Below are positions 19,226 to 29,221 of a DNA stretch of 64,000 nt, in pieces. Each line of letters starts with the position of its first letter. The stretch's first letter is position 1. This DNA is from Marinobacter zhejiangensis (GTDB taxonomy: Bacteria > Pseudomonadota > Gammaproteobacteria > Pseudomonadales > Oleiphilaceae), in contig NZ_FOUE01000002.1 in NCBI RefSeq assembly GCF_900114775.1, positions 333,847 through 397,846 of the forward strand, written 5' to 3'. A model generated the notes under the pieces. The model searched no databases. It saw only the letters and a list, made by a program, of their open reading frames with translations, and was not told the origin of the DNA. Made by a program: the position numbers and the translations under genes.

Positions 19226-19374
19226 TAAATGGGCAATAAATAATGATAAGTCACAATCTACGACTTCGATTCTCTTGGTAACCCTCCCATTTTGGTGCGG
19301 GGTAATTATCGAGAGAATTCGTCAATGCGAGGCGAGCTTGGTTTCCGTTTCCATCAAACGTCGCAGGAGTAAAA

Positions 19375-20226
19375 ATGGTGGCACGGCGCATTTCGCGGAG
19401 CCAGCTATTGGGCTATCTCCATAAACTATCTCGAGAAGAAGCCCTGCCTGAGCCCAAACTGTATCAGGCCGCAGACCAATTTGCGCTGGACATCGACCAA
19501 CTGCTCGCCAACGCCACTCGGTTACATGTTCGTCGTGACATGGTCAGATACCTGGGGGTAAATAAAGACCTCCTGGCAAAGTGGCAACGTATAGCGGAGG
19601 AACGCCACGAGGTTCCCCGGATTGACCAGTCCAGCCTGGGCAACAGCCATGGCGCTCGGGTCAGCGGCGCGATGGTCACTGTCCGTAGCGCCCGCCAGCC
19701 ACACCCTCAGGTTGTCATGGTGAACGATCAAGGCGAGATCAGCGCCCCATTGGGGAGCACCCCTGCCGCTAGGCTGGTCATCGTGGAGAACCTTGAGAAC
19801 TTCCTGAGCCTTGACGGCACGTTGTCACTTCTTCCAGCCTGTGGGCTAAGTCCTACCTGGCAGGACGCTGATATCCTCTACGGCAGTGGTAACAGCATCA
19901 CGAACATTCTGCTCACTCCTTTTTTCCAGCAGTACCAGGAGATCGGCTGCCTATTCGACCCGGACCCTGGTGGCATCCGCATGTGTGACACGCTTTACCA
20001 GCGCGGAGACCTTCCTCCCCTCTATTTTTTGGCACCAGCGGACCTTCGGGAGCGCCTGAGTGCTTCCAGGCGAGAGCTAACCATGAAACAGCGCCAGCAG
20101 TTGGCCACTCACATACGCCGTTCACCGCCCTGCGCTCATGTAGCTGGCCTGATCCGCACTATGGGTAAGCACCTCGAACAGGAAACCTACCTTCTCCCCC
20201 TGTCAGCTAAGGAGGCCGCCCGATGA
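19375..20226 (+). CDS. jetD: Wadjet nuclease subunit JetD (TOPRIM)
   Basis: 283 residues. The start ATG has AGGAG five bases upstream. After an N-terminal helical/winged-helix-like part comes a TOPRIM domain: VIVENLENF with Glu138, and LFDPDPGG with Asp195 and Asp197. These residues match the metal-binding set of JetD, the topoisomerase VI A-like subunit that cleaves plasmid DNA after loop extrusion. It is at the short end for JetD. It overlaps jetC by 4 bases (ATGA) and opens the operon, unlike the jetABCD order after which the genes are named. The 149 bases upstream, after the pAgo gene, hold no gene and probably carry the promoter. Confidence 0.85.
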   Translation: MVARRISRSQLLGYLHKLSREEALPEPKLYQAADQFALDIDQLLANATRLHVRRDMVRYLGVNKDLLAKWQRIAEERHEVPRIDQSSLGNSHGARVSGAMVTVRSARQPHPQVVMVNDQGEISAPLGSTPAARLVIVENLENFLSLDGTLSLLPACGLSPTWQDADILYGSGNSITNILLTPFFQQYQEIGCLFDPDPGGIRMCDTLYQRGDLPPLYFLAPADLRERLSASRRELTMKQRQQLATHIRRSPPCAHVAGLIRTMGKHLEQETYLLPLSAKEAAR

Positions 20227-23216
20227 ATCTGGGCTTTGATACCTTTGATACTTTCCGCTTCAAGCAACTGGTCTTCGTTAACAGTGCGGCCTATGCATAC
20301 ACCCAGATTCGGATCGATCAGCACACAGCGCTTTTTGGCGAGAACAACCTGGGCAAGACGTCCATGCTCAACGCCCTTAAGTTGTTTCTCCTACCGGAGG
20401 TCAACTTCCGAAACTGCGGCAGCAAGTTCAACTTTCGGGGTACCAACGGCAATCTCTATGACGGAATGGCGAGCTTTCGCTACTACTTCCCGGAAGACCG
20501 CGCCTTCATCATACTTGAGGCTGAGAACCCCCACGGTGACTTTTGTATTGTCCTGCATCGTGGCGGTGCCACCGAAAAGATGGAATACGCCCGCCTGGTG
20601 GTGCCTTGCCCTTATGCAAAGCTTGAAGCGCTATTCTGGGATGTCCACGCTGGCGGGGACGGCGGAATCGGGGCACCGGTCGAGAGCATGACCCTGCAGG
20701 GGGTGAAGACGGTACTGCGTGAGATGGGCGGTGAGCCGCTGAGTGACCCGAAGACCATTCTGGAGCGCCTGTTCACCAACCAGCCCTATGACAAGAAGGC
20801 CGGACGATACAGCCTGCTCCCCCTGCGCAATGGCGCCGGCAAGCGAGAGATGGATGCATGGCGCAAGCTCGTGCACCTCGCATTCGATATCTCCGCGTCT
20901 GACGAGCGCACGTTGCCGGATACTCTGGCTACCATCATCGAGGGCCAGAAGAGCCGAAAAGCAGAGGAATTGCAGCTCGACCTTAATGCTATCGTTGAAG
21001 AGGCATACCAGCTTCGTGAGGAGGGCGACCGCATCACTCGCATCAACAACGCGTCCGACAGCTGGGAGAAATTTGACGAGTCATTCCAGCACGAGACGCA
21101 ACTTCGCGGCCAAGCGGCCAAGGCGTATGCGGATCTTTATGAGAGTGTTGAGGTCGAGGAGGGACGACTGCAGGAGGCGCTGGAGATAGCCTCACGGGCG
21201 CACAACGAAGCCGAAAACCGCGCAGAGACCCTTGGTGGCATCAAGCGAGACACTAATAATTCGGTCACCAACACCGCTGCCGATGTGAAGGCCACCGGCA
21301 AGCAGGTAGAGCGCCTACGCAAAGAAATTAATGCTGCGCACGCCACCTTGAACGAGTTCCCGGGCCTACCTCGCCAGGGAATTATAGAAAACCTCGACGA
21401 GCACATCGCCGAACAGGAAAAAGACATCAAGGGCTACAACGACAAGGCTGTGGCCCAACAGCAACACGCTGAAATCTGTGATCGGCTGGCCAGCAATGAA
21501 CGTCAAGCCAAATGGCTGGATCAACAGATCACCAATCGCACCCCAACGCTATTGGACGACCTCGCCGTAAGTGATGCCAGTATCCTGAACTCCCTGAACC
21601 GCTCACTGGGCACCACCCATGGAGTGCTCACCCATGAGCAGAAACAAGCATTCGCTCAATTCAGCCAGCAATTCCGGTCGGAAGATGGCCATCTCATGTT
21701 AGGCGCGCCCCAAGAGGGCATTGCTCTGAATGATATTTCATACCAAGAGTATGACGCCGAGAAGACCCGCCAGCAGATGCGTAGTCAACTGGATGAGCTG
21801 AAAGAGAGGAATGCTCAAGACAAAAAACGTCGCGACAGGCTACTGGAAGAGGCGACAATGAGCTCAGAGGAAATAGCTCGCCGCCGGCAGCGGGCCGAGA
21901 ACGAAATCAGCAAGGCCCAGAAGGACAAGAACGCGCTCAACGCCCTCGATGCAAATCTCCAGACGATGGAGAGCCTGGAGGGTGAACTGCGCGAAAATGA
22001 AGAAAAACTTGAAGAGCAAAAGCGCCAACACGCCGAAGCTGATGCGCAGTGGAAGGAGGCCGATGAAAACCGCCAGAAAGCGCGGCAGGCTCATAAAACC
22101 CTTCAAGGTCAGGCACAGCAGGTACGATTGATCCGGCAGCGCATCGACCGCATCGGCAGGGATGCCAACAACGTCCTAGAAGGGCGCCACAAGGTGATTA
22201 AGCCGACTCTATGTGAGGTCAGCGAGGCCAATATCGAGGCCCTTGAGAAGAATGTTGATGATCTGAGCGCCCTGCGCAACAGAGTCCAAGAACGGCTCCG
22301 TAAGCTGCTTACCATGAATATCCTGCGCAATGCCGACAACCAGGCTCACCTCAGCTCATTCACCGGCGATCAGGTGGTTGAATTCCATGAGCAGCTCAAG
22401 GCGGTGTTCGATAACCTAGATACCCAGGAGGCGAACTACCGCCATCAGGTCGACCGCCACAACAAGACCACGCACTCCCAGGTCGATATCCTGCGCAGCG
22501 CCAAACAACTTGTGGCCGCCTTCATTAGTGGAATCAACGCTGAGATGGGACAGTTCTCGATCTCTGATCTGGAGGAGGTACGGGTGGACTACAAGCTTCA
22601 CCCACGCTTCGAACAGCTCCTGGCCGACCTTGAGAAAGCAGACCTACTTAGTGACGAACTGCAGGACAACAAGGTCTACGAGCAGCTGAAAGCCTTTCAG
22701 GCCGACTTCTTCAACGCGGATGCCCGGCGTACAGGCATCCTGCTCAGCCTCGACAAGATTCTGGCCGGCGTGCATTACAAGTACCGCAAACGTGGCGAGG
22801 AAGGCTGGACGACGAATGCCCAGTCTAACGGCACGACCATGATGATCACGACCAACCTGCTCTCGGTGTTGATGTCGCGCTTGATGGACGGTGACGCCCA
22901 AGTGACTATGCCGTTGGTCATGGACGAATTCGGCTCTCTGGCCACCCAAAACATGCGCACCGCTCGCCAGATAGCCGAGCAGCACGGCTACTGCCTTTTC
23001 GTGGCCAACCCCAATCGAGACTCGAAGATTACTCAGGTCCTCGGCAACTACGTCCATCTCGGCCTGTTTCACGCCACTCAGGCTTATGCTGAAAATCGTA
23101 CTGTTGTGCACCACGGCGTCTGCGAGTCATTCGCTCGCAAAGGGGGGCTCACTAGACGGCCGGAAAACCCCCAGGTTGAAGGAGCGCCTCTTTCGGAAGA
23201 GGAGGCTGACCTGTGA
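20223..23216 (+). CDS. jetC: Wadjet SMC/MukB-like ATPase JetC
   Basis: 997-residue SMC-family ATPase. Walker A is GENNLGKTS at residues 39-47. Two long charged coiled-coil blocks (about residues 280-400 and 480-640) flank a hinge-like region. The ABC signature lies in the segment around SNGTTMM, and Walker B LVMDEF has D901/E902. The layout of head, coiled coil, hinge, coiled coil, head in one chain is typical of MukB/JetC motors, which extrude DNA loops to sense small circular plasmids. It overlaps both neighbours by 4 bases (ATGA with jetD, GTGA with jetA), so the four subunits are coupled. Confidence 0.9.
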   Translation: MNLGFDTFDTFRFKQLVFVNSAAYAYTQIRIDQHTALFGENNLGKTSMLNALKLFLLPEVNFRNCGSKFNFRGTNGNLYDGMASFRYYFPEDRAFIILEAENPHGDFCIVLHRGGATEKMEYARLVVPCPYAKLEALFWDVHAGGDGGIGAPVESMTLQGVKTVLREMGGEPLSDPKTILERLFTNQPYDKKAGRYSLLPLRNGAGKREMDAWRKLVHLAFDISASDERTLPDTLATIIEGQKSRKAEELQLDLNAIVEEAYQLREEGDRITRINNASDSWEKFDESFQHETQLRGQAAKAYADLYESVEVEEGRLQEALEIASRAHNEAENRAETLGGIKRDTNNSVTNTAADVKATGKQVERLRKEINAAHATLNEFPGLPRQGIIENLDEHIAEQEKDIKGYNDKAVAQQQHAEICDRLASNERQAKWLDQQITNRTPTLLDDLAVSDASILNSLNRSLGTTHGVLTHEQKQAFAQFSQQFRSEDGHLMLGAPQEGIALNDISYQEYDAEKTRQQMRSQLDELKERNAQDKKRRDRLLEEATMSSEEIARRRQRAENEISKAQKDKNALNALDANLQTMESLEGELRENEEKLEEQKRQHAEADAQWKEADENRQKARQAHKTLQGQAQQVRLIRQRIDRIGRDANNVLEGRHKVIKPTLCEVSEANIEALEKNVDDLSALRNRVQERLRKLLTMNILRNADNQAHLSSFTGDQVVEFHEQLKAVFDNLDTQEANYRHQVDRHNKTTHSQVDILRSAKQLVAAFISGINAEMGQFSISDLEEVRVDYKLHPRFEQLLADLEKADLLSDELQDNKVYEQLKAFQADFFNADARRTGILLSLDKILAGVHYKYRKRGEEGWTTNAQSNGTTMMITTNLLSVLMSRLMDGDAQVTMPLVMDEFGSLATQNMRTARQIAEQHGYCLFVANPNRDSKITQVLGNYVHLGLFHATQAYAENRTVVHHGVCESFARKGGLTRRPENPQVEGAPLSEEEADL

Positions 23217-24631
23217 ACATCAAGTCGCCGTTCGTGCTCAAGCAGATCATCGAGCACCGTCAACTCTTTACTCAGCTGGTGGCCTACATAGAAGAGCACG
23301 ACGGGGATGTAGAGATCCCCTCAAGGCTCTACCGCTTCATTGTGCGCCAGGCTATCCAGACAGAAGCAATCCAGGGGAATGATCGCGAACGTGAGCGCAT
23401 TCGCTATACCCTCTCGGAAGACAACCTGTTGCGTGAACGGTTGATCATCCGGAAAGATCCTGCTCGTGGAACACTGGTGTTGGCACCCTTCGTCGTCGAC
23501 ATGCTGCGCCACTTTGATATCGGGCGCATGCGGGGCTTGAGCCAGGCGGAACTTGAAGACCTACGTGACGGCCTCAACCAGAGCCTGGCGGCCTTCCAGG
23601 ATATGCCCATCGACTTGGAGAACGACGACTTCACCGATGAGTTACGCCTGCTCCGGCGTCGGATACAGGACACGCTCGGTAAGATGCAGGAGAGCATCGC
23701 GGCGCTCGAAGCTCAAGGGGATCACCTGGCGGATCAGGTAGAGAAACAGGATGTAGGCAGCCTCGAAGGTGCAGCGGAAACCCGCAGGGCCTTAGAGAAG
23801 ATCAACCGCATCTACCAGCGATATATCCTACCCGCGCTTGAATTTCTCGACCCCAAGACAAGTTTCAAGAAAGGCGTCCCGGCGATCACTGCCATACGGC
23901 GCATCGCCAAACTAGCGGGCGAAAGCGATCATCCAGCGCTTAATGAGGAGATGCAGCTCTCAGCCAACGCCATCCAGAGTTACGTCAAGGACATCGATTC
24001 TTTGCGCCTTTCACTTGAACGCTATGTCCGCCAAGACCGGCATCAGCGCGAGCAATATGACGCCATCGAGCGAGCCTTCAATACCATCCGGCTCGCCACG
24101 GAGGAGCGTCATGACGATAGCTTCCGCAATCTTTACATTCCCGTTCGTCACGCCGCCATCCAGTCGCCAGGTACTTTCTTGGGGATCAAGCGGATGCGCT
24201 TTGCTCGCCTGGACTGGCACGAAATCGACCACCGGGCCGATATTGAGGAGTTCACAGATCGACGCATTGAAGAGCTGCGCACCCGGCTCGATAAAGCCGG
24301 CTCTGTTACGGTAGATCCAGCGCGGGCGAGGCGTTCAGAGGCCGAACTGCAAGAACAGATGCGACAACACCAGATCCAGGCGCTACTGGAAAAATGGATG
24401 ATCCCGGATGATTGCCAAGACCTTCACGCTTCACTTCACGAATACTTAGGCGGTCACCTTGAGAACTACACCCTCAATGACCTTCTCGAAGGCCTGGACT
24501 GGGTAATGGCTCTCCCGGACTTCAAGTTTCATGCCCGCTTCCAACACCTCGAAATTGCCCACGGTGAGTTAGCGCTGTCATATCACCCCCTCATTCCCCG
24601 GGAAGCCCCGACCCAGGAGATCACCGCATGA
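23213..24631 (+). CDS. jetA: Wadjet kleisin-like subunit JetA (MukF-like)
   Basis: 472 residues beginning with GTG inside the jetC stop (GTGA overlap). An N-terminal winged-helix part, with FVLKQIIEHRQLF and a FVVDMLRHFD segment near residues 90-100, is followed by a helical central region. That order fits the MukF/JetA kleisin that bridges the two JetC heads and carries JetB. It ends on an ATGA overlap with jetB. Recognition is based on position, size and helical composition more than on a sharp motif. Confidence 0.82.
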   Translation: MNIKSPFVLKQIIEHRQLFTQLVAYIEEHDGDVEIPSRLYRFIVRQAIQTEAIQGNDRERERIRYTLSEDNLLRERLIIRKDPARGTLVLAPFVVDMLRHFDIGRMRGLSQAELEDLRDGLNQSLAAFQDMPIDLENDDFTDELRLLRRRIQDTLGKMQESIAALEAQGDHLADQVEKQDVGSLEGAAETRRALEKINRIYQRYILPALEFLDPKTSFKKGVPAITAIRRIAKLAGESDHPALNEEMQLSANAIQSYVKDIDSLRLSLERYVRQDRHQREQYDAIERAFNTIRLATEERHDDSFRNLYIPVRHAAIQSPGTFLGIKRMRFARLDWHEIDHRADIEEFTDRRIEELRTRLDKAGSVTVDPARARRSEAELQEQMRQHQIQALLEKWMIPDDCQDLHASLHEYLGGHLENYTLNDLLEGLDWVMALPDFKFHARFQHLEIAHGELALSYHPLIPREAPTQEITA

Positions 24632-25242
24632 GCGACATCCCCCTTACTCAAGAAACAAATCCTGGACGGCCGGTCGTGAATCGTCGCTTGAGTCAGGAAG
24701 CTTTTCGCAAGTTGACTGCGGGCCAAGTCATCAACCAAACCCAATATGTGAATGGTCAGTTAGCCCCCAACCCTCTGTTCGATGAGCTCTTCAAGGAGCG
24801 GGACCGATATTACGTCGAGGCCTACGCCAACATGGGAATGGAGTTGGTTCAGCGCCCCGGGTTCTTCTACATTCGCTCTCTATCTGAAGCGCAGAACGAT
24901 GATGACACCAGGGATCATGAAAGCACTGGCGCCATCCGCCAAATTCAGGGGGTACTATTGGTGCTGGGTCGCGGCGTGCTTGAGAAGGGCTTCATGTTCG
25001 AAGCACTAACGCTACCTGATGCCGGCATCTCTCGAGAAATCCTCGAAAACATCGGTAACGATCCGATCTTTAACCAGATTCTTAAGGCATGCAAGATGGA
25101 TCAACCGCTCCCCGAGGCGGCAAAGGTGGCTCTGGTGGACCGAGATATCGCCTACTTCAACGTGAAAGGGAACCTGGTGCTTGCCGAATCCGGGAAGGCG
25201 TTCTTCGACGACCTTTTCATCGAATATCAGTCCGGCGAATAG
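24628..25242 (+). CDS. jetB: Wadjet KITE subunit JetB (MukE-like)
   Basis: 204 residues, the size of MukE/JetB winged-helix KITE proteins, with LFDELFKERDRYYVEAYANMG and GRGVLEKGFMFE as recognisable family-type segments. It is the last gene of the Wadjet operon and overlaps jetA by 4 bases. JetB dimers bind the JetA kleisin and regulate the SMC heads. A terminator-like inverted repeat follows at 25339-25372. Confidence 0.82.
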   Translation: MSDIPLTQETNPGRPVVNRRLSQEAFRKLTAGQVINQTQYVNGQLAPNPLFDELFKERDRYYVEAYANMGMELVQRPGFFYIRSLSEAQNDDDTRDHESTGAIRQIQGVLLVLGRGVLEKGFMFEALTLPDAGISREILENIGNDPIFNQILKACKMDQPLPEAAKVALVDRDIAYFNVKGNLVLAESGKAFFDDLFIEYQSGE

Positions 25243-25338
25243 GCATCAGAGGGATGCTCTCCGGATGAATCGAGGATGATTCAGTAACGTAATTAATCCG
25301 AGCATTTAAGGTTTGGATTGCGGATTAGGGCGGAGGTT

Positions 25339-25372
25339 ATACCTGGCCGATGGGTTTTAACCGGCCAGGTAT
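25339..25372. terminator. Inverted repeat between convergent genes
   Basis: Perfect 11-bp arms, ATACCTGGCCG and CGGCCAGGTAT, separated by 12 bases, lie between jetB (plus) and the ankyrin gene (minus), which converge here. Position suggests a two-way terminator, but no clear T tract follows on either strand. Confidence 0.5.
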
Positions 25373-25393
25373 GTTGTCGTTGGAAGTAGTGGT

Positions 25394-28123
25394 TCAATTA
25401 ATCATAGGGGCGTTTTCCAGAGAGCTAATGAGCCCCTGCAAGTCCTTTGCATAAACCGGTCTTCGCTTCTGCTTCTCCAGTTCTTGGTTGAGATAGGCGA
25501 GGGCATCTGGTTCTTCGCACAACTTTTCGGCGAGCTCCAAGGGGGTCATGTCATGCGAGTCTCGTCGCCACGCAAGTTGCGGAGATAGCTCAATAAGCCG
25601 ATCGATTGCATACCCATTTCCCGACCAAGCCCCAGTGTGCATCGGCGAGCGCCCATCCACCGTGCTCAAATCGGTGGTGCATGGGTGATCTAATAAAGCA
25701 TCGATCGTCCTTTTGTCGTGCGATTTCACAGCAGCATGAAGGGCAGCCCTACCTTCAAAATCCTGAAGATCAGGATCTGCACCAGCGTCGAGGAAGGATT
25801 GAACCAATTCCGCATCACCCGCCTCAGCAACCAGCATCAAGGGAGTCTGGCCCTTGAAATCAGCGTAATTCAACTGCTTTTCAACCTTGCTTGCGAGCAA
25901 TTTGATTGCCTGTCTCCAGGTTGTTGTTACCGTTTCCATTCGTTGCAGCTCTGACTCGAACTCCGCCGGGTCGATATGCCGTAATTTGGGGAGTTGATCA
26001 TTGAAATGGGATCGGAGTTTGATCCACCGCATCAGAACCGAATCTCCGGTAACGCATTTCAAGCTACTGCTGAATTTGCGGGAGTTATCCTTAATCCAGT
26101 TTTCCAGTCCGGGTAAGTCGCCAGACATGATGAGACCAAAGGAGTCATTCAAGGCTTGCTCGGAGACGGGCTTCATTGGTTCAATGCCGGGGTAGGGGCT
26201 GTATAGCTGATGCCAGAAATAATCGGCAGCTTCTCGCGCTGAATCATAGATGTCTAGCACCTGACGATTGTTGAAGACGCCCCAGCCAAGCATCGCCCGA
26301 TAGTATCTTTCGTGGTTATTTGGGACTAGCCTTTGGTTCGCGACTTCAGTGGCGAGGCAATCCAGGGCGATCTCACCCTTGAGGGTTCCGAACGCCTTTT
26401 CGTCCGAGGCCTCAAGAGCCTGGCGGAAGCCCTTTGACGCATTGTTGATGTCGTTCATGGCCAGCTGGTGTTTGGCCTCAAAGTGAAGCAACAGTGCCCG
26501 CCAATTCTCATAGGCTGAATTTTGCTTGGCCTCATTCAAAAGCGATTCGACCCGAGTACAGGCGTCGTTTGGCAACATCTTCTTGCCCTGGCCTCCGAGG
26601 TAGTTGCCGAGCTCAAGCAGTATCGGTTGAATTTTCTGTTCGGGAGTGTCCGCCAGCTCTTTCATTCTCGCTGTCGCAGCCCATCTTGCCTTGGGTGAAA
26701 GTCCGGCGAAGTTTGCGACTTGCGCCATGACAGCGAAACGGTTTTCCTTTTGAAAAGTCCGCCAGGGTGAGGCCGTTCTAGCCCTCTTTATGAGGTCTCG
26801 AGCGGCTTTTGCTTCCTCTGCGTGGCTCCTGAGCAGCTCTACCCGGGAACGAACTATCTGCGCGTGAGTCGGCGCGTCACTGCCAACGATGTCCGTCAGT
26901 TCATCGCCAGGCCTTGATAAAGAGAACAGCTGGGTCAGCAATTCCGCCAATTCGAGATTTCCGGTCTCACGTTTTGAAGGAAGGATGGACAGGTAAAGAG
27001 TGTTTGCATCCCAGGGTTCAAGCTGCTCTTCGAACCAGACATTTTCTGCCGCCTCGCCAGAGCTTCGAAAGTTGCGCCAGGCTTCTACCGTAAGATTGTA
27101 GATATGTTTATAGCTCGCAAGAATTTGCAGCAGTTTGTTCTGCTCGAAGTCAGAACATAACTTATCGACACCGGGGCAGAGCTTTTTCAGGATTCGGTCG
27201 TAACCGTCTTGCATCAACCTAGCGAAAAGCAGGCGTTGGCGGATGATCTTGGCAGTTGGTTTCTGGTAGCGGTCTGCAACCAGGCGTACCAAAAGTTCCT
27301 TTTCAGATTCCGTTGATTGGCCAGAAATTATACGCTTGATATCGTTGTCTTCGCCCATTGCGAGCTCTCGCCTGAGAGCATCCTCGTTATCATCCAATTT
27401 TCTGTTTTTCAAAAAGGCCACTGCGGCGTCGAACTGTTGCGCAGCCGGCTGGGCTTTGTCGATTTCAAACGTGCCCTCGAAGGGAATGTACAAGTCATCG
27501 GGAAAAAACTGATAGATCTTGTCGTGGTATGGAAGTGTACCGCTTCTCCAGTTGTATATGGTTCTGGTGAAGGTATCGGCATCATCTTGACCTCTATCGT
27601 TTTTAGCTCGAATTCTGGCCTGGGAGAGGCTTTCAATCGAACCCCCAGCCAGATCCGCCAGCCAGTCGATAACCTGCTTCACCGGAAGATCTATTTCCGT
27701 TCCATCAGAAGTTGTACGCGGCTCTGGAAGATACCAAAAGCTTCCGCTAGGCATGCCCCGATCTAAATTACCGTATAGGTTCCAGAAGGCTGTATGGCGA
27801 GCAACGCCGGGTATAAAAAAGTATCCCAATAGCACCCAAAGGACCTGCCGTTCGTCGGCCTGGAACGTCCATGTATTGCACTCCAGTCCCTTGAAGGCAT
27901 TACCGAGCTCCGTCAAATTGGTCATGAAATCTGCACGCGCTTGCCCGCCAAGTTCGAGCTCATCGAATATTTCACAAAGGATTCGCTCGCCCATTACCTG
28001 GTGCTCAGCAAGGCGCATATTTCCGGTACCGAATTTTCTTTTGGTCTTCGTCTGATCTTGCTTCAGCCCCAAGCTTTGATGGATTTCCATCAATACGGTC
28101 TCAATCGAAGGGAAGGTAGCCAT
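25394..28123 (-). CDS. Large ankyrin-repeat protein of unknown function
   Basis: 909 residues from the ATG at 28123 (MATFPSIETVL). AAGGAGA sits about six bases upstream on the coding strand, so the 43-residue N-terminal extension to 28252 is unlikely. The C-terminal 170 residues hold ankyrin repeats, with GQTPLMLVAEAGDAELVQSF, GRAALHAAV and GRSPMHTGAW units. The rest is mostly alpha-helical with no domain I recognise. Around residue 195, DTFTRTIYNWRSG looks helix-turn-helix-like. It is the only large minus-strand gene in the island and is divergent from the viperin gene across a 186-base region. A defence or regulatory role is suggested only by location. Confidence 0.8.
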   Translation of the reverse strand: MATFPSIETVLMEIHQSLGLKQDQTKTKRKFGTGNMRLAEHQVMGERILCEIFDELELGGQARADFMTNLTELGNAFKGLECNTWTFQADERQVLWVLLGYFFIPGVARHTAFWNLYGNLDRGMPSGSFWYLPEPRTTSDGTEIDLPVKQVIDWLADLAGGSIESLSQARIRAKNDRGQDDADTFTRTIYNWRSGTLPYHDKIYQFFPDDLYIPFEGTFEIDKAQPAAQQFDAAVAFLKNRKLDDNEDALRRELAMGEDNDIKRIISGQSTESEKELLVRLVADRYQKPTAKIIRQRLLFARLMQDGYDRILKKLCPGVDKLCSDFEQNKLLQILASYKHIYNLTVEAWRNFRSSGEAAENVWFEEQLEPWDANTLYLSILPSKRETGNLELAELLTQLFSLSRPGDELTDIVGSDAPTHAQIVRSRVELLRSHAEEAKAARDLIKRARTASPWRTFQKENRFAVMAQVANFAGLSPKARWAATARMKELADTPEQKIQPILLELGNYLGGQGKKMLPNDACTRVESLLNEAKQNSAYENWRALLLHFEAKHQLAMNDINNASKGFRQALEASDEKAFGTLKGEIALDCLATEVANQRLVPNNHERYYRAMLGWGVFNNRQVLDIYDSAREAADYFWHQLYSPYPGIEPMKPVSEQALNDSFGLIMSGDLPGLENWIKDNSRKFSSSLKCVTGDSVLMRWIKLRSHFNDQLPKLRHIDPAEFESELQRMETVTTTWRQAIKLLASKVEKQLNYADFKGQTPLMLVAEAGDAELVQSFLDAGADPDLQDFEGRAALHAAVKSHDKRTIDALLDHPCTTDLSTVDGRSPMHTGAWSGNGYAIDRLIELSPQLAWRRDSHDMTPLELAEKLCEEPDALAYLNQELEKQKRRPVYAKDLQGLISSLENAPMIN

Positions 28124-28190
28124 ATATTTCTCCTTGGTTAGTGATGGCTCCATCCTTGTCGAAATTGGTAGCGCTTTCACTGAAAAGTGG

Positions 28191-28241
28191 CGTACCCCCC
28201 CCTTATTTGTTTGAACTCGGTTGAGTGAGAAGGGGGGTACG
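28191..28241. promoter_or_regulatory. GC-box inverted repeat in divergent promoter region
   Basis: Arms CGTACCCCCC (28191-28200) and GGGGGGTACG (28232-28241) form a perfect 10-bp inverted repeat around a 31-base spacer. It lies between the divergent ankyrin and viperin genes. It could be an operator pair or a hairpin in the 5' leader of the ankyrin mRNA. No regulator gene is adjacent. Confidence 0.45.
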
Positions 28242-28309
28242 GCGGATTTCATACTGGGAAAATCTGATGCCTGACATTCTGGCTCCTCGATTAATCGATA
28301 GGAGCTTTT

Positions 28310-29221
28310 ATGAGTACAACTTCACACCCCGTGCCCGTTGTCGTCAATTGGCATCTGACTGAAGCATGTAATTTTTCGTGTCGATACTGTTATGCCCATT
28401 GGGAGAGAGCGGAGAGCATAAAGGACTTGATCAGAGAGGAACACCAGGTTCGTGCCTTGGTGACAGAGCTTGGGCGATTCTTCCGTTCTGATGAGGCCGC
28501 CAGAAAGTTTGGGTTCCAAGGTGTCAATCCGCGTTTGAATATCGCGGGTGGGGAGCCTTTGCTTTTCCCTTCAGCACTCCAAACAGCTATACATCAGGCG
28601 CGCCGGCTTGGTATTCGGGCATCTTTGATTACGAACGGCTCCTTTTTGACCGAGGAGCTATGCGAATCACTGGCGCCCGGGCTCGATATGCTCGGGGTTA
28701 GTATCGACTCTGGGAACGTCGACACCAACAACCTAATCGGGAGAGTTGATAGTCACGGCCGGCTCCTGAACCTGGACTCCCTCAGCCGCTCTTTTAAGGT
28801 CCTGAGGCGTTGCAATCCTGCCTTAGCGGTGAAACTGAATACCGTGGTTAATCGGCTTAACTGGCAGGATGACCTCTCAAACGTTGTTGACTTAGTAGAG
28901 CCCGAGAAATGGAAAATTCTCAGGGCGCTGCCGCTTGTTGATCAATCGACTAGCGTGACGGACATTCAGTTCCAGGCTTTTGTTGCGCGGCATGCAGCTT
29001 ATCGGTCAATCGCAGTGGTTGAGGACAGCCAGGACATGCAGGAGTCCTACATAATGGTTGATCCTCAGGGGCGCTTTTTCCAGAATTCCCCATATTCTGT
29101 GGGGTATCAGTACAGCCAGCCCATTCTGGAGGTGGGAGCTGAAAAAGCATTTGAGCAGGTGAACTTCGATCCGGAGCGATTTCTTTCTCGGTATTCGAAA
29201 GAAGCCGGGGATGCGACGTGA
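28310..29221 (+). CDS. Prokaryotic viperin (radical SAM antiviral nucleotide synthase)
   Basis: 303 residues, ATG with AGGAG six bases upstream. The CxxxCxxC radical SAM motif is at C20/C24/C27 (EACNFSCRYC), followed by AGGEP near residue 83. Viperin-specific segments are all present: VSIDS and LIGR, KLNTVVNR, EKWKILRALPL, QESYIMVDPQGRFFQN and a C-terminal ILEVGAEKAF. These line up well with the animal viperin sequence as I remember it. Viperins convert CTP, UTP or GTP to 3'-deoxy-3',4'-didehydro nucleotides that stop viral RNA polymerases. No nucleotide kinase is next door. The TGA overlaps the GTG start of the next gene (GTGA). Confidence 0.93.
   Translation: MSTTSHPVPVVVNWHLTEACNFSCRYCYAHWERAESIKDLIREEHQVRALVTELGRFFRSDEAARKFGFQGVNPRLNIAGGEPLLFPSALQTAIHQARRLGIRASLITNGSFLTEELCESLAPGLDMLGVSIDSGNVDTNNLIGRVDSHGRLLNLDSLSRSFKVLRRCNPALAVKLNTVVNRLNWQDDLSNVVDLVEPEKWKILRALPLVDQSTSVTDIQFQAFVARHAAYRSIAVVEDSQDMQESYIMVDPQGRFFQNSPYSVGYQYSQPILEVGAEKAFEQVNFDPERFLSRYSKEAGDAT

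Noticed and set aside
28124..28252. 43-residue N-terminal extension of the ankyrin protein
   Set aside because: A strong ribosome site precedes the internal ATG at 28123, and the extension would run through the inverted repeat of the divergent promoter.
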